Positions 22,616 through 31,548 of a stretch of 36,778 bases of DNA are shown one piece after another. The translations under genes were made by a program, and so were the position numbers. The notes beneath the pieces are model-generated. The model saw only the letters and a list, made by a program, of their open reading frames with translations. It was not told the origin of the DNA and made no database searches. The DNA comes from Burkholderia dolosa (GTDB lineage Bacteria; Pseudomonadota; Gammaproteobacteria; Burkholderiales; Burkholderiaceae): the NCBI RefSeq assembly GCF_902499135.1, contig NZ_CABVPR010000060.1, forward strand, positions 1 through 36,778, in the 5' to 3' direction. Numbering within the stretch: the stretch's first letter is position 1; each line of letters starts with the position of its first letter.

Positions 22616-24379
22616 ATGCACGGCACCTACAACGTTCCGCTCGTCCTGCTGTCGCTGATCATCGCGACGCTCGCGTCGTTTACCGCGCTCGATCTCGCCG
22701 CATTCATTTCGCTGCTCGACAAGCCGCGGCTTCGGCGCGCATGGCTGAGCGGCGGCGCGGCCGCGATGGGCACCGGCATCTGGTCGATGCATTTCGTCGG
22801 GATGCTGGCCTTTTCGCTGCCGATTCCACTCGGCTATGCGCTGACCGAGACGGCGGCATCGCTCGCGATCGCGGTGCTCGTGTCGTATTTCGCGCTGAGC
22901 GTCGTCACGCGCGCGCGGCTCGGCTGGGGCCGGCTGTGCGCGGGCGGCGTGCTGATGGGCGGCGGGATCGTCGGCATGCACTACACGGGCATGACCGCGA
23001 TGCGCATGACGCCCGGCATCCGCTACGATCCCGCGCTGTTCGCGGCGTCGGTCGGCATCGCGGTGATCGCGTCCACAGCCGCGCTATGGATCGCGCAGGC
23101 GTTGCGCGCGCAACATGCGCGCGATGCGACCGTGCGGCGCATCGGCGCGGCCGCGATCATGGGTGCGGCCATTACCGGCATGCACTACACGGCGATGGCG
23201 GCCGCCGCCTTCGCGCCGGATGCGCGCTGCGGCGCCGCGAACGGAATCGACGCGCCGTGGCTCGCGACGACCATCGCGCTGCTCACGTTCGCGACGCTGA
23301 TCGTTACGCTTCTGTTGTCGCGCTTCGATGCGCGTACAACCTTTCTGCGCGGGATGACGGATGCGCTCGAGCAGCGCGTGAAGCTGCGCACCGCGGACCT
23401 CGAGCGCGCGCTGCGCCGCTACGAGCAGACGACCGCGGTGCTGCAGCGCATGCGCGCGACCATGGCGAACGAGATCGACGAACGCAAGGCCGCGCACGCG
23501 CGGCTCGAGCGCGAGAAGGACGAACAGCGCCGACTGCTGCGCGCGCTCGAGGAAACCCACGTGCAGCTGCTGCAATCGGAAAAGCTCGCATCGATCGGCC
23601 AGCTCGCCGCCGGCGTCGCGCACGAGGTCAACAATCCGATCGGCTTCGTCAGCGCGAACCTCAATACGCTGAAGACGTGGGTGCGGACGCTGCTCGACGT
23701 GATCGCCGCGCACGAGGCCGCGCTGCCGCGCGTCGATGCCGCGACGCGCGATGCGCTGACGGCGCTGGGTCGACGCGCCGATCTCGACTACATTCGCGGC
23801 GAGATCGCGACGCTGATCGACGAATCGATCGACGGCGCCGACCGCGTGCGGCGCATCGTGCAGGACCTGCGCGATTTTTCGCGCCCGGGCAGCGACGAGT
23901 GGAGCGTCGCCGACCTGCATGCCGGCCTCGAAAGCACGCTGAACGTCGTGCACAACGAACTCAAGTACAAGGCCGACGTCGTGCGCGAGTACGGCGACGT
24001 GCCGCACGTCGAATGCCTGCCGTCGCAGTTGAACCAGGTCTTCATGAACCTGCTCGTCAATGCCGCGCAGGCGATGCCGGAGCGCGGCGTCATCACGATT
24101 CGCACGTCGAGCGACGGCGACCAGGTGTCGATCGCGATCGCCGATACCGGCACCGGGATGGCGCCCGACGTCGTGCGGCGGATCTTCGATCCGTTTTTCA
24201 CGACGAAGCCGGTCGGGCAAGGAACGGGGCTCGGGTTGTCGGTATCGCAGCGCATCGTCGAGCGCCATCGCGGCACGATCGACGTGACGAGCGAACCGGG
24301 GCGCGGCACGACGTTCCACATCCGGCTGCCGGTGCGGCAAAGCGGCGGCGACACGGCCGCGCAGGAGCCGCTCGCGTGA
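22616..24379 (+). CDS. MHYT-sensor histidine kinase
   Basis: A 587-residue inner-membrane kinase. The N-terminal 235 residues have about seven hydrophobic helices with MHFVGM (near 58), MHYTGM (near 120) and MHYTAM (near 190). This is the MHYT sensor module, thought to bind metal and sense a diatomic gas or redox state. A coiled linker (about 245-320) leads to HisKA with HEVNNP (His336) and a HATPase domain with NLLVNAAQAM (N box), DTGTGM (G1), FDPFFTTKP (F) and GTGLGLSVS (G2). There is no receiver domain on this chain, so phosphate must go to another protein. The REC/HD-GYP gene just upstream (81-bp gap, same strand) is the natural target. The start codon at 22616 lacks a strong ribosome site. 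Confidence 0.92.
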   Translation: MHGTYNVPLVLLSLIIATLASFTALDLAAFISLLDKPRLRRAWLSGGAAAMGTGIWSMHFVGMLAFSLPIPLGYALTETAASLAIAVLVSYFALSVVTRARLGWGRLCAGGVLMGGGIVGMHYTGMTAMRMTPGIRYDPALFAASVGIAVIASTAALWIAQALRAQHARDATVRRIGAAAIMGAAITGMHYTAMAAAAFAPDARCGAANGIDAPWLATTIALLTFATLIVTLLLSRFDARTTFLRGMTDALEQRVKLRTADLERALRRYEQTTAVLQRMRATMANEIDERKAAHARLEREKDEQRRLLRALEETHVQLLQSEKLASIGQLAAGVAHEVNNPIGFVSANLNTLKTWVRTLLDVIAAHEAALPRVDAATRDALTALGRRADLDYIRGEIATLIDESIDGADRVRRIVQDLRDFSRPGSDEWSVADLHAGLESTLNVVHNELKYKADVVREYGDVPHVECLPSQLNQVFMNLLVNAAQAMPERGVITIRTSSDGDQVSIAIADTGTGMAPDVVRRIFDPFFTTKPVGQGTGLGLSVSQRIVERHRGTIDVTSEPGRGTTFHIRLPVRQSGGDTAAQEPLA

Positions 24380-24442
24380 AGGCGCGTCGCGCGCAGTGGT
24401 GTCGCGAAGCGTCACGACAACCGCGTCATGACGACGGCGGCA

Positions 24443-24620
24443 CGGCAAAGGCATGACGGCAAAGGCGGCGGCGAAGGCATCGCGACAAAGGCGCCACGAC
24501 AAAAGGCGACGGCAAGAGAGTCACGGCAAAGCGCGACGGCAAAGGCACTACGGCAAGGGCATCGCGGCAAACGCAGCACGACGAAGGCACGACGGCAAAC
24601 GCACTACGGCAAAGGCATCA
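24443..24620. repeat. 14-bp degenerate tandem repeat array (about 13 units)
   Basis: Thirteen consecutive units close to cggcaaaggcaYNa run from 24443 to 24620; most are 14 bp, with one of 12 and two of 13. The last six units (24537-24620) are the most regular. Decayed copies reach about 24640. The array sits in the gap between the kinase stop (24379) and the stop of the opposing esterase gene (24641). Fourteen is not a multiple of three and some units have lost bases, so coding is unlikely. Plus-strand purine richness (aaagg) is marked. Confidence 0.85.
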
Positions 24621-24640
24621 CACGCACCACATCAAAAGCA

Positions 24641-25750
24641 TCACCGCAGCGCGTTGCGACGCCTGCAGCGAAAGAAATGCCAGAACATCGCAGTCGCGTC
24701 GGGCCCCTTGTCCGAATGGAACGCCTCGCGCGGGTCGCCGCCGCTCCACGCATGCCGCAGCCCGCGCACGATGCCTACGCGCACGATCAGCCGGCCGCCC
24801 TTCAGATAGTCGGTATGGTCCACGTCGTCGCGAACGTAGTCGCGCCGTTCACCGACGCGCAGCGCGCCGTGCTCGTCGACGAGCCGGTTGATGCGCGCGA
24901 ATTCGGTGCCGAGCTGCCGCGCGTTGTGGTCGCTGACGACCGTGTCCAGGCTGCCGTGCACGATCAGCGCGGGCATCCCCGGATACGCGGCCACGTCGAC
25001 GCATGCATCGATCACGCGCACCGGGTCGTCGCGGACGCCGCGACGCATCACGCTCATTGCGGCCATCGTCGACGACGGCGGCGCGATTGCCGGCCCCGAA
25101 TGCAGGCCGACGGCTGCGAAGAGCCGCGGATACTGGATCGCGAGCCCGGCAGCGAGTCCCGCGCCGGCCGACATGCCGGCCAGATAGATGCGCTCGCGAT
25201 CGAAGCCGTGCTGCCGCACGATCGCGTCGACCAGCGATGCGACCGCCGCGGCCTCCGACTCCGACGCATCGCCGTGCCAGTTCCAGCATCGATGCGAGTG
25301 CGCGGTCTTCGCCTGCTCCGGCAGCAGTACCGCGAAGCCCGCGCGTTCCGCGACACGGCAGATGCGCGTGCCGGCCGCGAACGATTCGGCGGTCTGCTTG
25401 CATCCGTGCAGCATCACGACGACCGGCAGCCCGCGGGTCGTCGGATGCGCGGCGGGCAGATACAGCGCATACGCGAGATGGTTGACGAAACGGCCGGGCG
25501 TCGGCGGCGCCGAATGGAACGAGCGCACCCACGTGCCGGGTCGCGCGTGCTCGGACGTGCGCACGGCGCGCGCGGCGGACGGCCGTTTGGCGGTGCCCGT
25601 TTCGGCGATACGAGGCTTCGCGATGCGCGGCTTCGCGGCGCGCGCCGGCGCCGGCTTGGGCCGCGCGGCTTTTTTCTTCGGCCGGGCGCCGGCTGCGACG
25701 GACAGCAGGTCGAACGGCCGCAGCCAGGTGCTGGATTTTTTCCGGGGCAT
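24641..25750 (-). CDS. PHB-depolymerase-family esterase
   Basis: A 369-residue alpha/beta-hydrolase of the short poly(3-hydroxybutyrate) depolymerase/LpqC type (Esterase_PHB). It shows VVVMLHGCKQTAESFAAGT, the CWNWHGD segment typical of the family, the nucleophile motif GMSAGAG (Ser near 192), LIVHGSLDTVVSDHN (Asp) and LRHAWSGG (catalytic His). The first 90 residues are a basic, repetitive linker (PKPAPARAAKPRIAKPRIAE) without a signal peptide, so it may act inside the cell or bind a charged surface. The frame is open far upstream, but that part is uncoded in style. ATG 25750 (MPRKKSSTW) was chosen for its family-like N-terminus, although the ribosome site is weak. Its 3' end abuts the 14-bp repeat array. 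Substrate is not certain. Confidence 0.88.
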   Translation of the reverse strand: MPRKKSSTWLRPFDLLSVAAGARPKKKAARPKPAPARAAKPRIAKPRIAETGTAKRPSAARAVRTSEHARPGTWVRSFHSAPPTPGRFVNHLAYALYLPAAHPTTRGLPVVVMLHGCKQTAESFAAGTRICRVAERAGFAVLLPEQAKTAHSHRCWNWHGDASESEAAAVASLVDAIVRQHGFDRERIYLAGMSAGAGLAAGLAIQYPRLFAAVGLHSGPAIAPPSSTMAAMSVMRRGVRDDPVRVIDACVDVAAYPGMPALIVHGSLDTVVSDHNARQLGTEFARINRLVDEHGALRVGERRDYVRDDVDHTDYLKGGRLIVRVGIVRGLRHAWSGGDPREAFHSDKGPDATAMFWHFFRCRRRNALR

Positions 25751-26463
25751 GTGCAGTCTCGTGCCGGCGGCCGCCGACGAGCGACGGCCGGGCGCGTTCA
25801 GTGGAAAACAGGACGACAGCGGAGCACGATTCGTGCGGGGCGGCAGCTGTCGCGCCGACACTGCGCGGCGGCGCATGCATGCCGGCGACCGACCGGATGA
25901 ATGTACCGGAAAGCGCGGCTTTGCAATATCGTCGCGGATCGTGTCGGCCGGACGAGACGAGATCGCCGGCAGCAGGCGGGCCGCACGGACACGGCCGGCC
26001 GCGATGGCGGTCGATACCGCGCGCACATGGCGCTCGACACTCGGCGCCGCGGCCGATGCAGGCCGATGTTCATCAGGTGCCGTGCCGGGCACCGCTCCGG
26101 CTCCGCGACGACACGCGTTGACGCGCTCGATCCGTCCAACGTCGGCGTTATCGGTCACGCATCGACGCCCGCTTCGGCGAACGCTTCGACCCTTCCCGGC
26201 TGTCGACGAGCTACCGGCGTGCGTCCGGTAACGTTTTCAGCACCGACTCGCGTCGACGCCGATCGCCGCACGATTGCATGACGCAACGCGCACGAACGTC
26301 AACGCTCGATCTCGCCGCACATATCGTGTGGCGGTCACGGCCGCATCGCGCGGCCGAAGCATCGTCGGCCCGAAGCGCGGCATCGCGCTGGCGCCCGTAT
26401 CCGCGCAGCCGAGCCGACGCGGCTGCACGCGGGACTCCGCTTGCCCGCATGCCGCGCCCGAAC
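25751..26463. other. 713-bp region without a recognisable gene
   Basis: It lies between the esterase start and the GtrA-like stop, both on the minus strand, so it should hold the esterase promoter and the end of the glycosylation operon transcript. Open frames here are Arg-rich, lack ribosome sites and show no family resemblance. No clear hairpin plus T-run was found. Confidence 0.5.
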
Positions 26464-26847
26464 CTACCGATACGTCCACAGCCGATGCATGACGAACGTC
26501 GTCGGCGGAATCAGCAGCGCGATCGCGACGATGCTCGCGCCGCGCGCGATGCCGAGCAGGTCGCCGGTGCGCGCGATCAGCATCGTCTCGGTGAAGCCGG
26601 CGAGCGCGACCACGACGAAGCGCAGCATGTTGCGCGAGCGCACGCTCGACGAAAAGCTCCACAGCGTGTTCGCGAGATACGAGAACACCGTCGCGCACGC
26701 GAAAGCGATCGCGTTCGCGGCGACCTGCGTTGCGTCGAACAGTGCGTATATCGCGGACGCGACGAGCGCGTGCAGCGCGGTCGAGCAGAGCCCCGACAGT
26801 CCGAAGCGGACGAGCCGCACGCGTTCCGCGAGAATGGCGTCGATCAT
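26464..26847 (-). CDS. GtrA-family membrane protein (putative polyprenyl-phosphate sugar flippase)
   Basis: A 127-residue protein with four membrane helices (about 14-36, 44-64, 74-94, 101-120), the normal GtrA size and topology. Family-like features are the RFGLSG segment in helix 1, NTLWSF after helix 2 and the C-terminal HRLWTY. GtrA proteins are thought to flip undecaprenyl-phosphate-sugar across the inner membrane. It starts 17 bp after the GtrB-like gene and is the last gene of a four-gene minus-strand operon. The window supplies both the supposed donor synthase (GtrB) and two supposed [12 protein letters not shown]. Confidence 0.9.
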   Translation of the reverse strand: MIDAILAERVRLVRFGLSGLCSTALHALVASAIYALFDATQVAANAIAFACATVFSYLANTLWSFSSSVRSRNMLRFVVVALAGFTETMLIARTGDLLGIARGASIVAIALLIPPTTFVMHRLWTYR

Positions 26848-26864
26848 CGCAGCCTCCGCGCGCG

Positions 26865-27908
26865 TCAGCGCACGCCGATGCGCGCGCGAGCGGGCTGCAC
26901 GCGCCGGCGCATCGGTGCGCGCCGCACGTCGCGCACGACCGGCAGTTCGCTGACCTTGCTGTGCGCCTGATAACGGCGGCGGATCAGATAGACGGGCCGC
27001 TGCTTCGATTCGTCGTAGATGCGCCCGATGTATTCGCCGACGACACCGATGCCGACCAGCTCGATGCCGCCGATGAACAGCGTGATCGACACCAGCGACG
27101 GATAGCCGAGCACGGGATTGCCGAACAGCAGCGTGCGGCACACGATGAACGTCCCGTACAGAAACGCGAGCGCGGCGATGCCGACGCCGATATAGGTCCA
27201 GCTGCGCAGCGGCACGGTGCTGAAGCTCGTGATTCCTTCGAGCGCGAAATTCCACAGCTTCCAGCCGGAGAACTTCGAATGCCCGGTGCTGCGCGGTTCG
27301 CGCTGATACTCGACGATCACGGTCCGGTAGCCGACCCACGCGAACAGCCCCTTCATGAACCGATGGCGTTCGGGCAGGCTGCGCAGTGCGTTCACGACCT
27401 TGCGGTCCATCAGCCGGAAATCGCCGACGTTCTCCGGCAGCTTCACGTCCGACAGCATGTTGTGCACGCGATAGTAGAGCGCGGCCGCGGTGCGCTTCGC
27501 AAACGAATCGCACGCGCGATTGCTGCGCTTCGCGGCGACGACTTCCGCGCCGTCGCGCCAGTGCTCGATCATCACCGGAATCAACGTCGGCGGATCCTGC
27601 AGGTCCGCGTCGAGCGGAATCACCGCGTCGCCGATCGCTTCGTCGAGGCCGGCAGTCAGCGCCGCTTCCTTGCCGAAGTTGCGCGTGAGGTCGATCACGC
27701 GCACGCGCCGGTCGCACGTGCCGACCCGGATCAGGCGTTCGAGCGTGTCGTCGCGGCTGCCGTCGTTGACGCAGACGATCTCGAAGCGGATCGCGTCGAT
27801 GCCCGACAGCAGCGGAATCACGACGTCGAAGAACCGTTCGACGGCCTCGCCTTCGTTGTAGAACGGCACGACCAGCGAGACGAGCGGCGTGTAGGGTGAT
27901 TCGCGCAT
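26865..27908 (-). CDS. GtrB/DPM1-like polyprenyl-phosphate [19 protein letters not shown]
   Basis: A 347-residue GT2-family enzyme. The GT-A domain shows VVPFYNEGEAVE, VNDGSRDDT and the catalytic PLDADLQDPP motif. There are two C-terminal membrane helices (about 232-258 and 265-287) and the typical end GEYIGRIYDESKQRPVYLI. Such enzymes move a sugar from a UDP- or GDP-donor to undecaprenyl phosphate on the cytosolic face. A basic tail of about 35 residues after YLIRRRYQ is longer than usual. The start is supported by AAGGGGA 7 bases upstream. It follows a GT87-like gene by 24 bp and precedes gtrA-like by 17 bp. The sugar could be glucose, but nothing in the sequence fixes it. Confidence 0.92.
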   Translation of the reverse strand: MRESPYTPLVSLVVPFYNEGEAVERFFDVVIPLLSGIDAIRFEIVCVNDGSRDDTLERLIRVGTCDRRVRVIDLTRNFGKEAALTAGLDEAIGDAVIPLDADLQDPPTLIPVMIEHWRDGAEVVAAKRSNRACDSFAKRTAAALYYRVHNMLSDVKLPENVGDFRLMDRKVVNALRSLPERHRFMKGLFAWVGYRTVIVEYQREPRSTGHSKFSGWKLWNFALEGITSFSTVPLRSWTYIGVGIAALAFLYGTFIVCRTLLFGNPVLGYPSLVSITLFIGGIELVGIGVVGEYIGRIYDESKQRPVYLIRRRYQAHSKVSELPVVRDVRRAPMRRRVQPARARIGVR

Positions 27909-27932
27909 GATGATTCCCCTTGCGATGTCGGG

Positions 27933-29288
27933 TCAGCGGCTAGCGCCGCGCAGCCCGTGCGCCGAGTGGCGGCGCGCACGGACCGGATGCATGAAGTCGG
28001 TGTCGGTCGAGCCGTCGCGCGCATCGGGCAACGACGGCGCATCGTGCCGTTCGTGCACGATGCGGCCGACGAGCAGCGCGAGCGACGCGAGCGTGACGAG
28101 CGGCATGAACTGGAACGACAGATGCGGAACGAGCGCGATGCCGGCGAGCGGCATCGGCCACAGCAGCATCAGCCACTCGCGATCGAAGCGCCGCCAGCCG
28201 TGCGTCGACGCATGGCGCGCGTACCACGCGATCACGAGCGCGTACCACGTCAGGTCGTAGTCGTACAGATACGGGCTGACGAGCAGGCATGCGCAGGCGA
28301 GCGTCGCCGCGCGCAGCGCGTACGAACATGTGCCGCGCCATGCGTAGACGACGGCTGCGGCCGCGGTCGCGGCCGACAGCAGCTGCAGCGCGCGCGCGAC
28401 GAACGCAGGCCAGCCGGCGAGCGTCGCGAGTGCGAACAGGGTGGGCATCCGCGCGAGCTTCGCGTGACCGGCGCCGACGATGTCGACCACCCCATGCAAG
28501 CCGTGCGCGAACGCGATCCACGGGCCGATTCCGAACGCGAGGGTCGCGAGGGCGGCCATGCCGACGATCGTCGCGGCCCACGCGCCGAGTGCGCGCCATT
28601 GCCCGGCACACAGCAGCGCGAGCGGGAACAGCACCGCGAGCTGCGGCTTCGTGGTCAACAAGCCGAAGCAGACGCCGGCGAGCAGCGGCCGCCGGTTCAG
28701 CGCGAGCAGGCCCGCACCGGCGAGCGTCGCGCTCAGCAGGCTCGTCTGCCCGACGATGACGGTGAGGAACGCGCCGGGGAACGCGAGCGCACAGAGCAGC
28801 GCAGTGCTGCGCTTTGCCGTCGCGCGCATCGTCACGGCGAACAGCGCGTACGTGAGGCCGAGCCACAGCACCGCGGCGAGCGCGTACGGCAGCCAGCCGA
28901 GCGGCAGCACGAGCAGCAGCATCGTCGGCGGATAGAGCCACGGCAGCGTGCCGTCCGCGAGATTCATCGTCGGCACCGCGAGCTTCTCGACCGCGAACAG
29001 CGACGAGAAATGCCACGCGTCGAGCGCATGGCCGTGTGCGGCGAGCCATGCGGCGCTCCACACCGGCGAGAAATCCTGCGACAGCGGCTCGAGCGATGCG
29101 TCGTGCCCCCACCGCATGCGCGCGACGTAGATGACGACGAACAGCAGCTCGGCGATCAGCATGCCGCCCGCATAGACGCGCACGCGTTCGCGATTGAGCC
29201 AGTGCGGAAAGCGGTGCGGGCCGGCGACCGGCAGTTCCGGATGCGCATCGGCGGCATGCGCGTGACGAGCGAAGAGCGGCGCTTTCAT
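27933..29288 (-). CDS. GT-C (GT87/DUF2029-like) [19 protein letters not shown]
   Basis: A 451-residue protein with about nine to ten membrane helices. An early periplasmic loop carries SQDFSPVWSAAWLA, the D-F-x-V-W pattern of GT87-type GT-C enzymes where the Asp is catalytic. PWLYPPTMLLLVLPLG and TTKPQLAVLFPLALL are also shared with the neighbouring paralogue. GT-C enzymes use polyprenyl-phosphate sugars as donors on the periplasmic side. The ATG overlaps the stop of the upstream paralogue by 4 bases (29285-29288), so translation is probably coupled. Acceptor and sugar are unknown. Confidence 0.85.
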   Translation of the reverse strand: MKAPLFARHAHAADAHPELPVAGPHRFPHWLNRERVRVYAGGMLIAELLFVVIYVARMRWGHDASLEPLSQDFSPVWSAAWLAAHGHALDAWHFSSLFAVEKLAVPTMNLADGTLPWLYPPTMLLLVLPLGWLPYALAAVLWLGLTYALFAVTMRATAKRSTALLCALAFPGAFLTVIVGQTSLLSATLAGAGLLALNRRPLLAGVCFGLLTTKPQLAVLFPLALLCAGQWRALGAWAATIVGMAALATLAFGIGPWIAFAHGLHGVVDIVGAGHAKLARMPTLFALATLAGWPAFVARALQLLSAATAAAAVVYAWRGTCSYALRAATLACACLLVSPYLYDYDLTWYALVIAWYARHASTHGWRRFDREWLMLLWPMPLAGIALVPHLSFQFMPLVTLASLALLVGRIVHERHDAPSLPDARDGSTDTDFMHPVRARRHSAHGLRGASR

Positions 29289-30523
29289 CGCGTGTCCCTC
29301 GGTGCGAACGATGCGCGGCGCACGACGACGAACAGCACGCCGAGCAGCACGATCGGTCCGATTTGCGGCAGCTTCATCAGCCGGTTCAGCATTTCGAAGA
29401 TCGGCAGCAGCCACGCGAGCACGATCACGGGCTGATCGCCGGGCAGCCAGCCTTCGTCGAGACCGTAAGCGATCAGGCAGAAGATCGCGATGCCGAGCCA
29501 CGTCAGTTCGTAGCTCCACAGGTAAGGCGTCGTCAGCAGCGTGGCGATCGCGAGTACCGCGCCGCGCAGCCGCATGTCGCGCGTGCGGCACCACACGGCG
29601 ATCGCGGACGCGAGCGCGAGCAGCGCGATCGCGAATTGCGCGGCGAGTGCGGCGCCGAGCGGCACGCCGGCCAGCCGCAGCGCGGCGAACGGCGTCGGCG
29701 ACGCGAGCCAGTACGACGGCAGCATGAAGTGCTGGTCGCGCACGGTCGACAGCGCATGCGACAGACCGTGCAGCGCGTCGGGGCCCGTCAGCGCGATCCC
29801 GGCCGCGGCGAACAGCGTCGCGCTGATTGCGGCGGCCGCGAACGTGCGCCACGCGCGCGTCGCGAACAGCACGAACGGAAACACCGCGGCGAGCTGCGGC
29901 TTGATCGCGAGCAGCCCGATCAGCACGCCTGCGACGATCGGCCGCCGCTCGAGCAGATGCAGCGCGAGCGCGGCGATGCCGGCAGTCAGGATGCTGTTCT
30001 GTCCGAACAGCGCGGACATCAACACGGCCGAATATGCGATCACGACGAGCGCAGCCGCACGCGGCGCGGGAAGATGCGCGTGCAACCCCGACAGCCGCGG
30101 GACCGCATACGCGTAGCATAAAAAGCTGCCCGCAAAAAAGAGTACGTAAGCGGGCAGGAACGGCACGAGAGCGACCGGTGCGACGAACAGCAGCATCGTC
30201 GGCGGATAGAGCCACGGTAGCGGTCGGTGATGAAGATACGCACCGAAGTGCGCGAACTCGGCCTGCGCGAACGACGACGGGTCGTACGCCGCGGCGGCAT
30301 GGCCTTGCAATACGAGGTGCGATGCGGTCCAGAAGACCGAGAAGTCGGTGCCGGGGCGAGCGGTGACGCTGGATGTGAAGCCGTCGGTCACGACGGCCCA
30401 CACGATCGTGAGCGCGACGAACAGCAGCAGCATGATGCAGCTGTACGGAAAGATCCGCTCCGCCGTCAGCCATTGCGCGCAGCGTGCTGCGCGACAGCGC
30501 GTCCCACGATTCGCTGTGTACAT
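29285..30523 (-). CDS. GT-C (GT87/DUF2029-like) [19 protein letters not shown], paralogue
   Basis: A 412-residue multi-pass membrane protein related to the next gene. It has the same landmarks: TDFSVFWTASHLVLQG (catalytic Asp region after helix 1), PWLYPPTMLLFVAPVA, FGQNSILTAGIAAL, AIKPQLAAVFPFVLF and TTPYLWSYELTW. ATG 30523 begins MYTANRGTRC with 30 polar residues before helix 1; the ribosome site (GGGG) is weak, so the start is uncertain. It is the first gene of the four-gene glycosylation operon. The divergent 1-kb gap upstream leads to the Tad pilus genes. Confidence 0.82.
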   Translation of the reverse strand: MYTANRGTRCRAARCAQWLTAERIFPYSCIMLLLFVALTIVWAVVTDGFTSSVTARPGTDFSVFWTASHLVLQGHAAAAYDPSSFAQAEFAHFGAYLHHRPLPWLYPPTMLLFVAPVALVPFLPAYVLFFAGSFLCYAYAVPRLSGLHAHLPAPRAAALVVIAYSAVLMSALFGQNSILTAGIAALALHLLERRPIVAGVLIGLLAIKPQLAAVFPFVLFATRAWRTFAAAAISATLFAAAGIALTGPDALHGLSHALSTVRDQHFMLPSYWLASPTPFAALRLAGVPLGAALAAQFAIALLALASAIAVWCRTRDMRLRGAVLAIATLLTTPYLWSYELTWLGIAIFCLIAYGLDEGWLPGDQPVIVLAWLLPIFEMLNRLMKLPQIGPIVLLGVLFVVVRRASFAPRDTR

Positions 30524-31548
30524 GATGCCCCGTCCGCTGTGGCGACTGCCCGATCGAGCGCAGTCGTTTCGTGTTGTCGTGTATCCGGATCGAGTCGCTG
30601 TGCATTGCGTTGTCCGGTGAATGCATTGTTGGAGAAAAAATCGCGTCGCGCAAACCGCGCACCGTCGGCTGCGACGAGCGCGGAGCCGCGATACGCGCGA
30701 AAACGCCGTTTTCAGGTATGAGAAAACGCGGCGTCGCGATTTCATGTTTCTGCACTGAAACATTCCGCGTTTTTCGACGATGCGCGAAGCGATCCGTCGC
30801 GCGGCTCGCGACCTGCATCCCGCGTTCGGGAAAATCCCGAGTAAAAATTTTTGTCCCTTGTTGCGACGCGGTGGCACGTGTGCCGACACGCGCCGACCGC
30901 ACGCGCCGCATATATCAAATCTGAAACATTTCGTGCGCCGCGCTGTCGGTGCGCGAGCCTGCATATCGGCGTCAGCCTTGCTGCGCTTCGATTCCGCTCA
31001 CGCTGGTCCGCTCTTTGCGTCAGCGTCGGCACGGCAGTCGACGATGCGATGACCGGCCGGTTTCCAGCCGCAGACGGACGGAACCCGACCCGCGCATCGC
31101 CAGCGGAAGCGGTGAGCGAAGCGCGTCGGGGAACGCGCAGCTTCGCACCCGAAACCGGCTGGATCGTCGGCCGGCCGATGAGACCCGGCACGGTCCGGGC
31201 AATAAAAGATCGGTGTGGCAGCAACTGGGGAATAAAAATGACAGGCCTTCGCACATCACGGCTGACGAATCGCAACGTCGCGTTCGACCATTGCCGCGCA
31301 TTTCTCTCCCGTTCAATCGCACTGCTCGCGTCGCTCGCCGGCCGCGTCGTCTTGCTCGGCCGCGGCTTCACGCACACCGCACTTTGTCCGCAGCCCGCCT
31401 ATGCGCGTCCATCGGAACCGATGCGTGCGCGGTGCGGCCGCGGCCGCTGAACGTCTCGCTCCGCACGTCTTGCAGTACCGGTGGTAGTCCGTCCCTGTGC
31501 CGATGGCGGCGCATGGGTCTTTCACAGCTGTCCGAAAGGAGAACGCTT
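30524..31548. other. 1-kb divergent control region, partly AT-rich
   Basis: No convincing gene. It must carry promoters for the glycosylation operon (minus) and flp (plus). Stretches at 30620-30650, 30705-30780, 30825-30860 and 30910-30935 are clearly AT-richer than the rest. An inverted repeat ATGTTTC-N6-GAAACAT (30744-30763) and a second ctgaaacatt (30921-30930) share a GAAACAT core. A hairpin tcggga-aaa-tcccga (30826-30840) is followed by aaaaattttt (30843-30852). A 70-codon frame at 31238-31450 has a poor ribosome site and no family likeness. Confidence 0.5.
30744..30763. promoter_or_regulatory. Inverted repeat ATGTTTC-N6-GAAACAT, candidate operator
   Basis: Perfect 7-bp arms (30744-30750 and 30757-30763) with a 6-bp spacer lie in the control region shared by the glycosylation and Tad operons. 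The right arm, extended to ctgaaacatt, recurs at 30921-30930. It looks like a binding site for a dimeric regulator; the regulator is unknown. Confidence 0.4.

Noticed and set aside
24443-24620. CRISPR array
   Set aside because: Units are 14 bp and contiguous with no spacers, and no cas genes are nearby.
24428-25900. Plus-strand open frame through the 14-bp repeats and esterase
   Set aside because: It is mostly antisense to the esterase; the repeat has irregular unit lengths not kept in frame.
30872-30888. Sigma-54-type promoter (tggcac followed by a -12 element)
   Set aside because: TGGCAC is present but the downstream half is CCGA rather than TTGC.
31238-31450. Possible 70-residue small protein upstream of flp
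   Set aside because: Weak ribosome site, no hydrophobic or conserved pattern beyond a short stretch, and lies in a control region.
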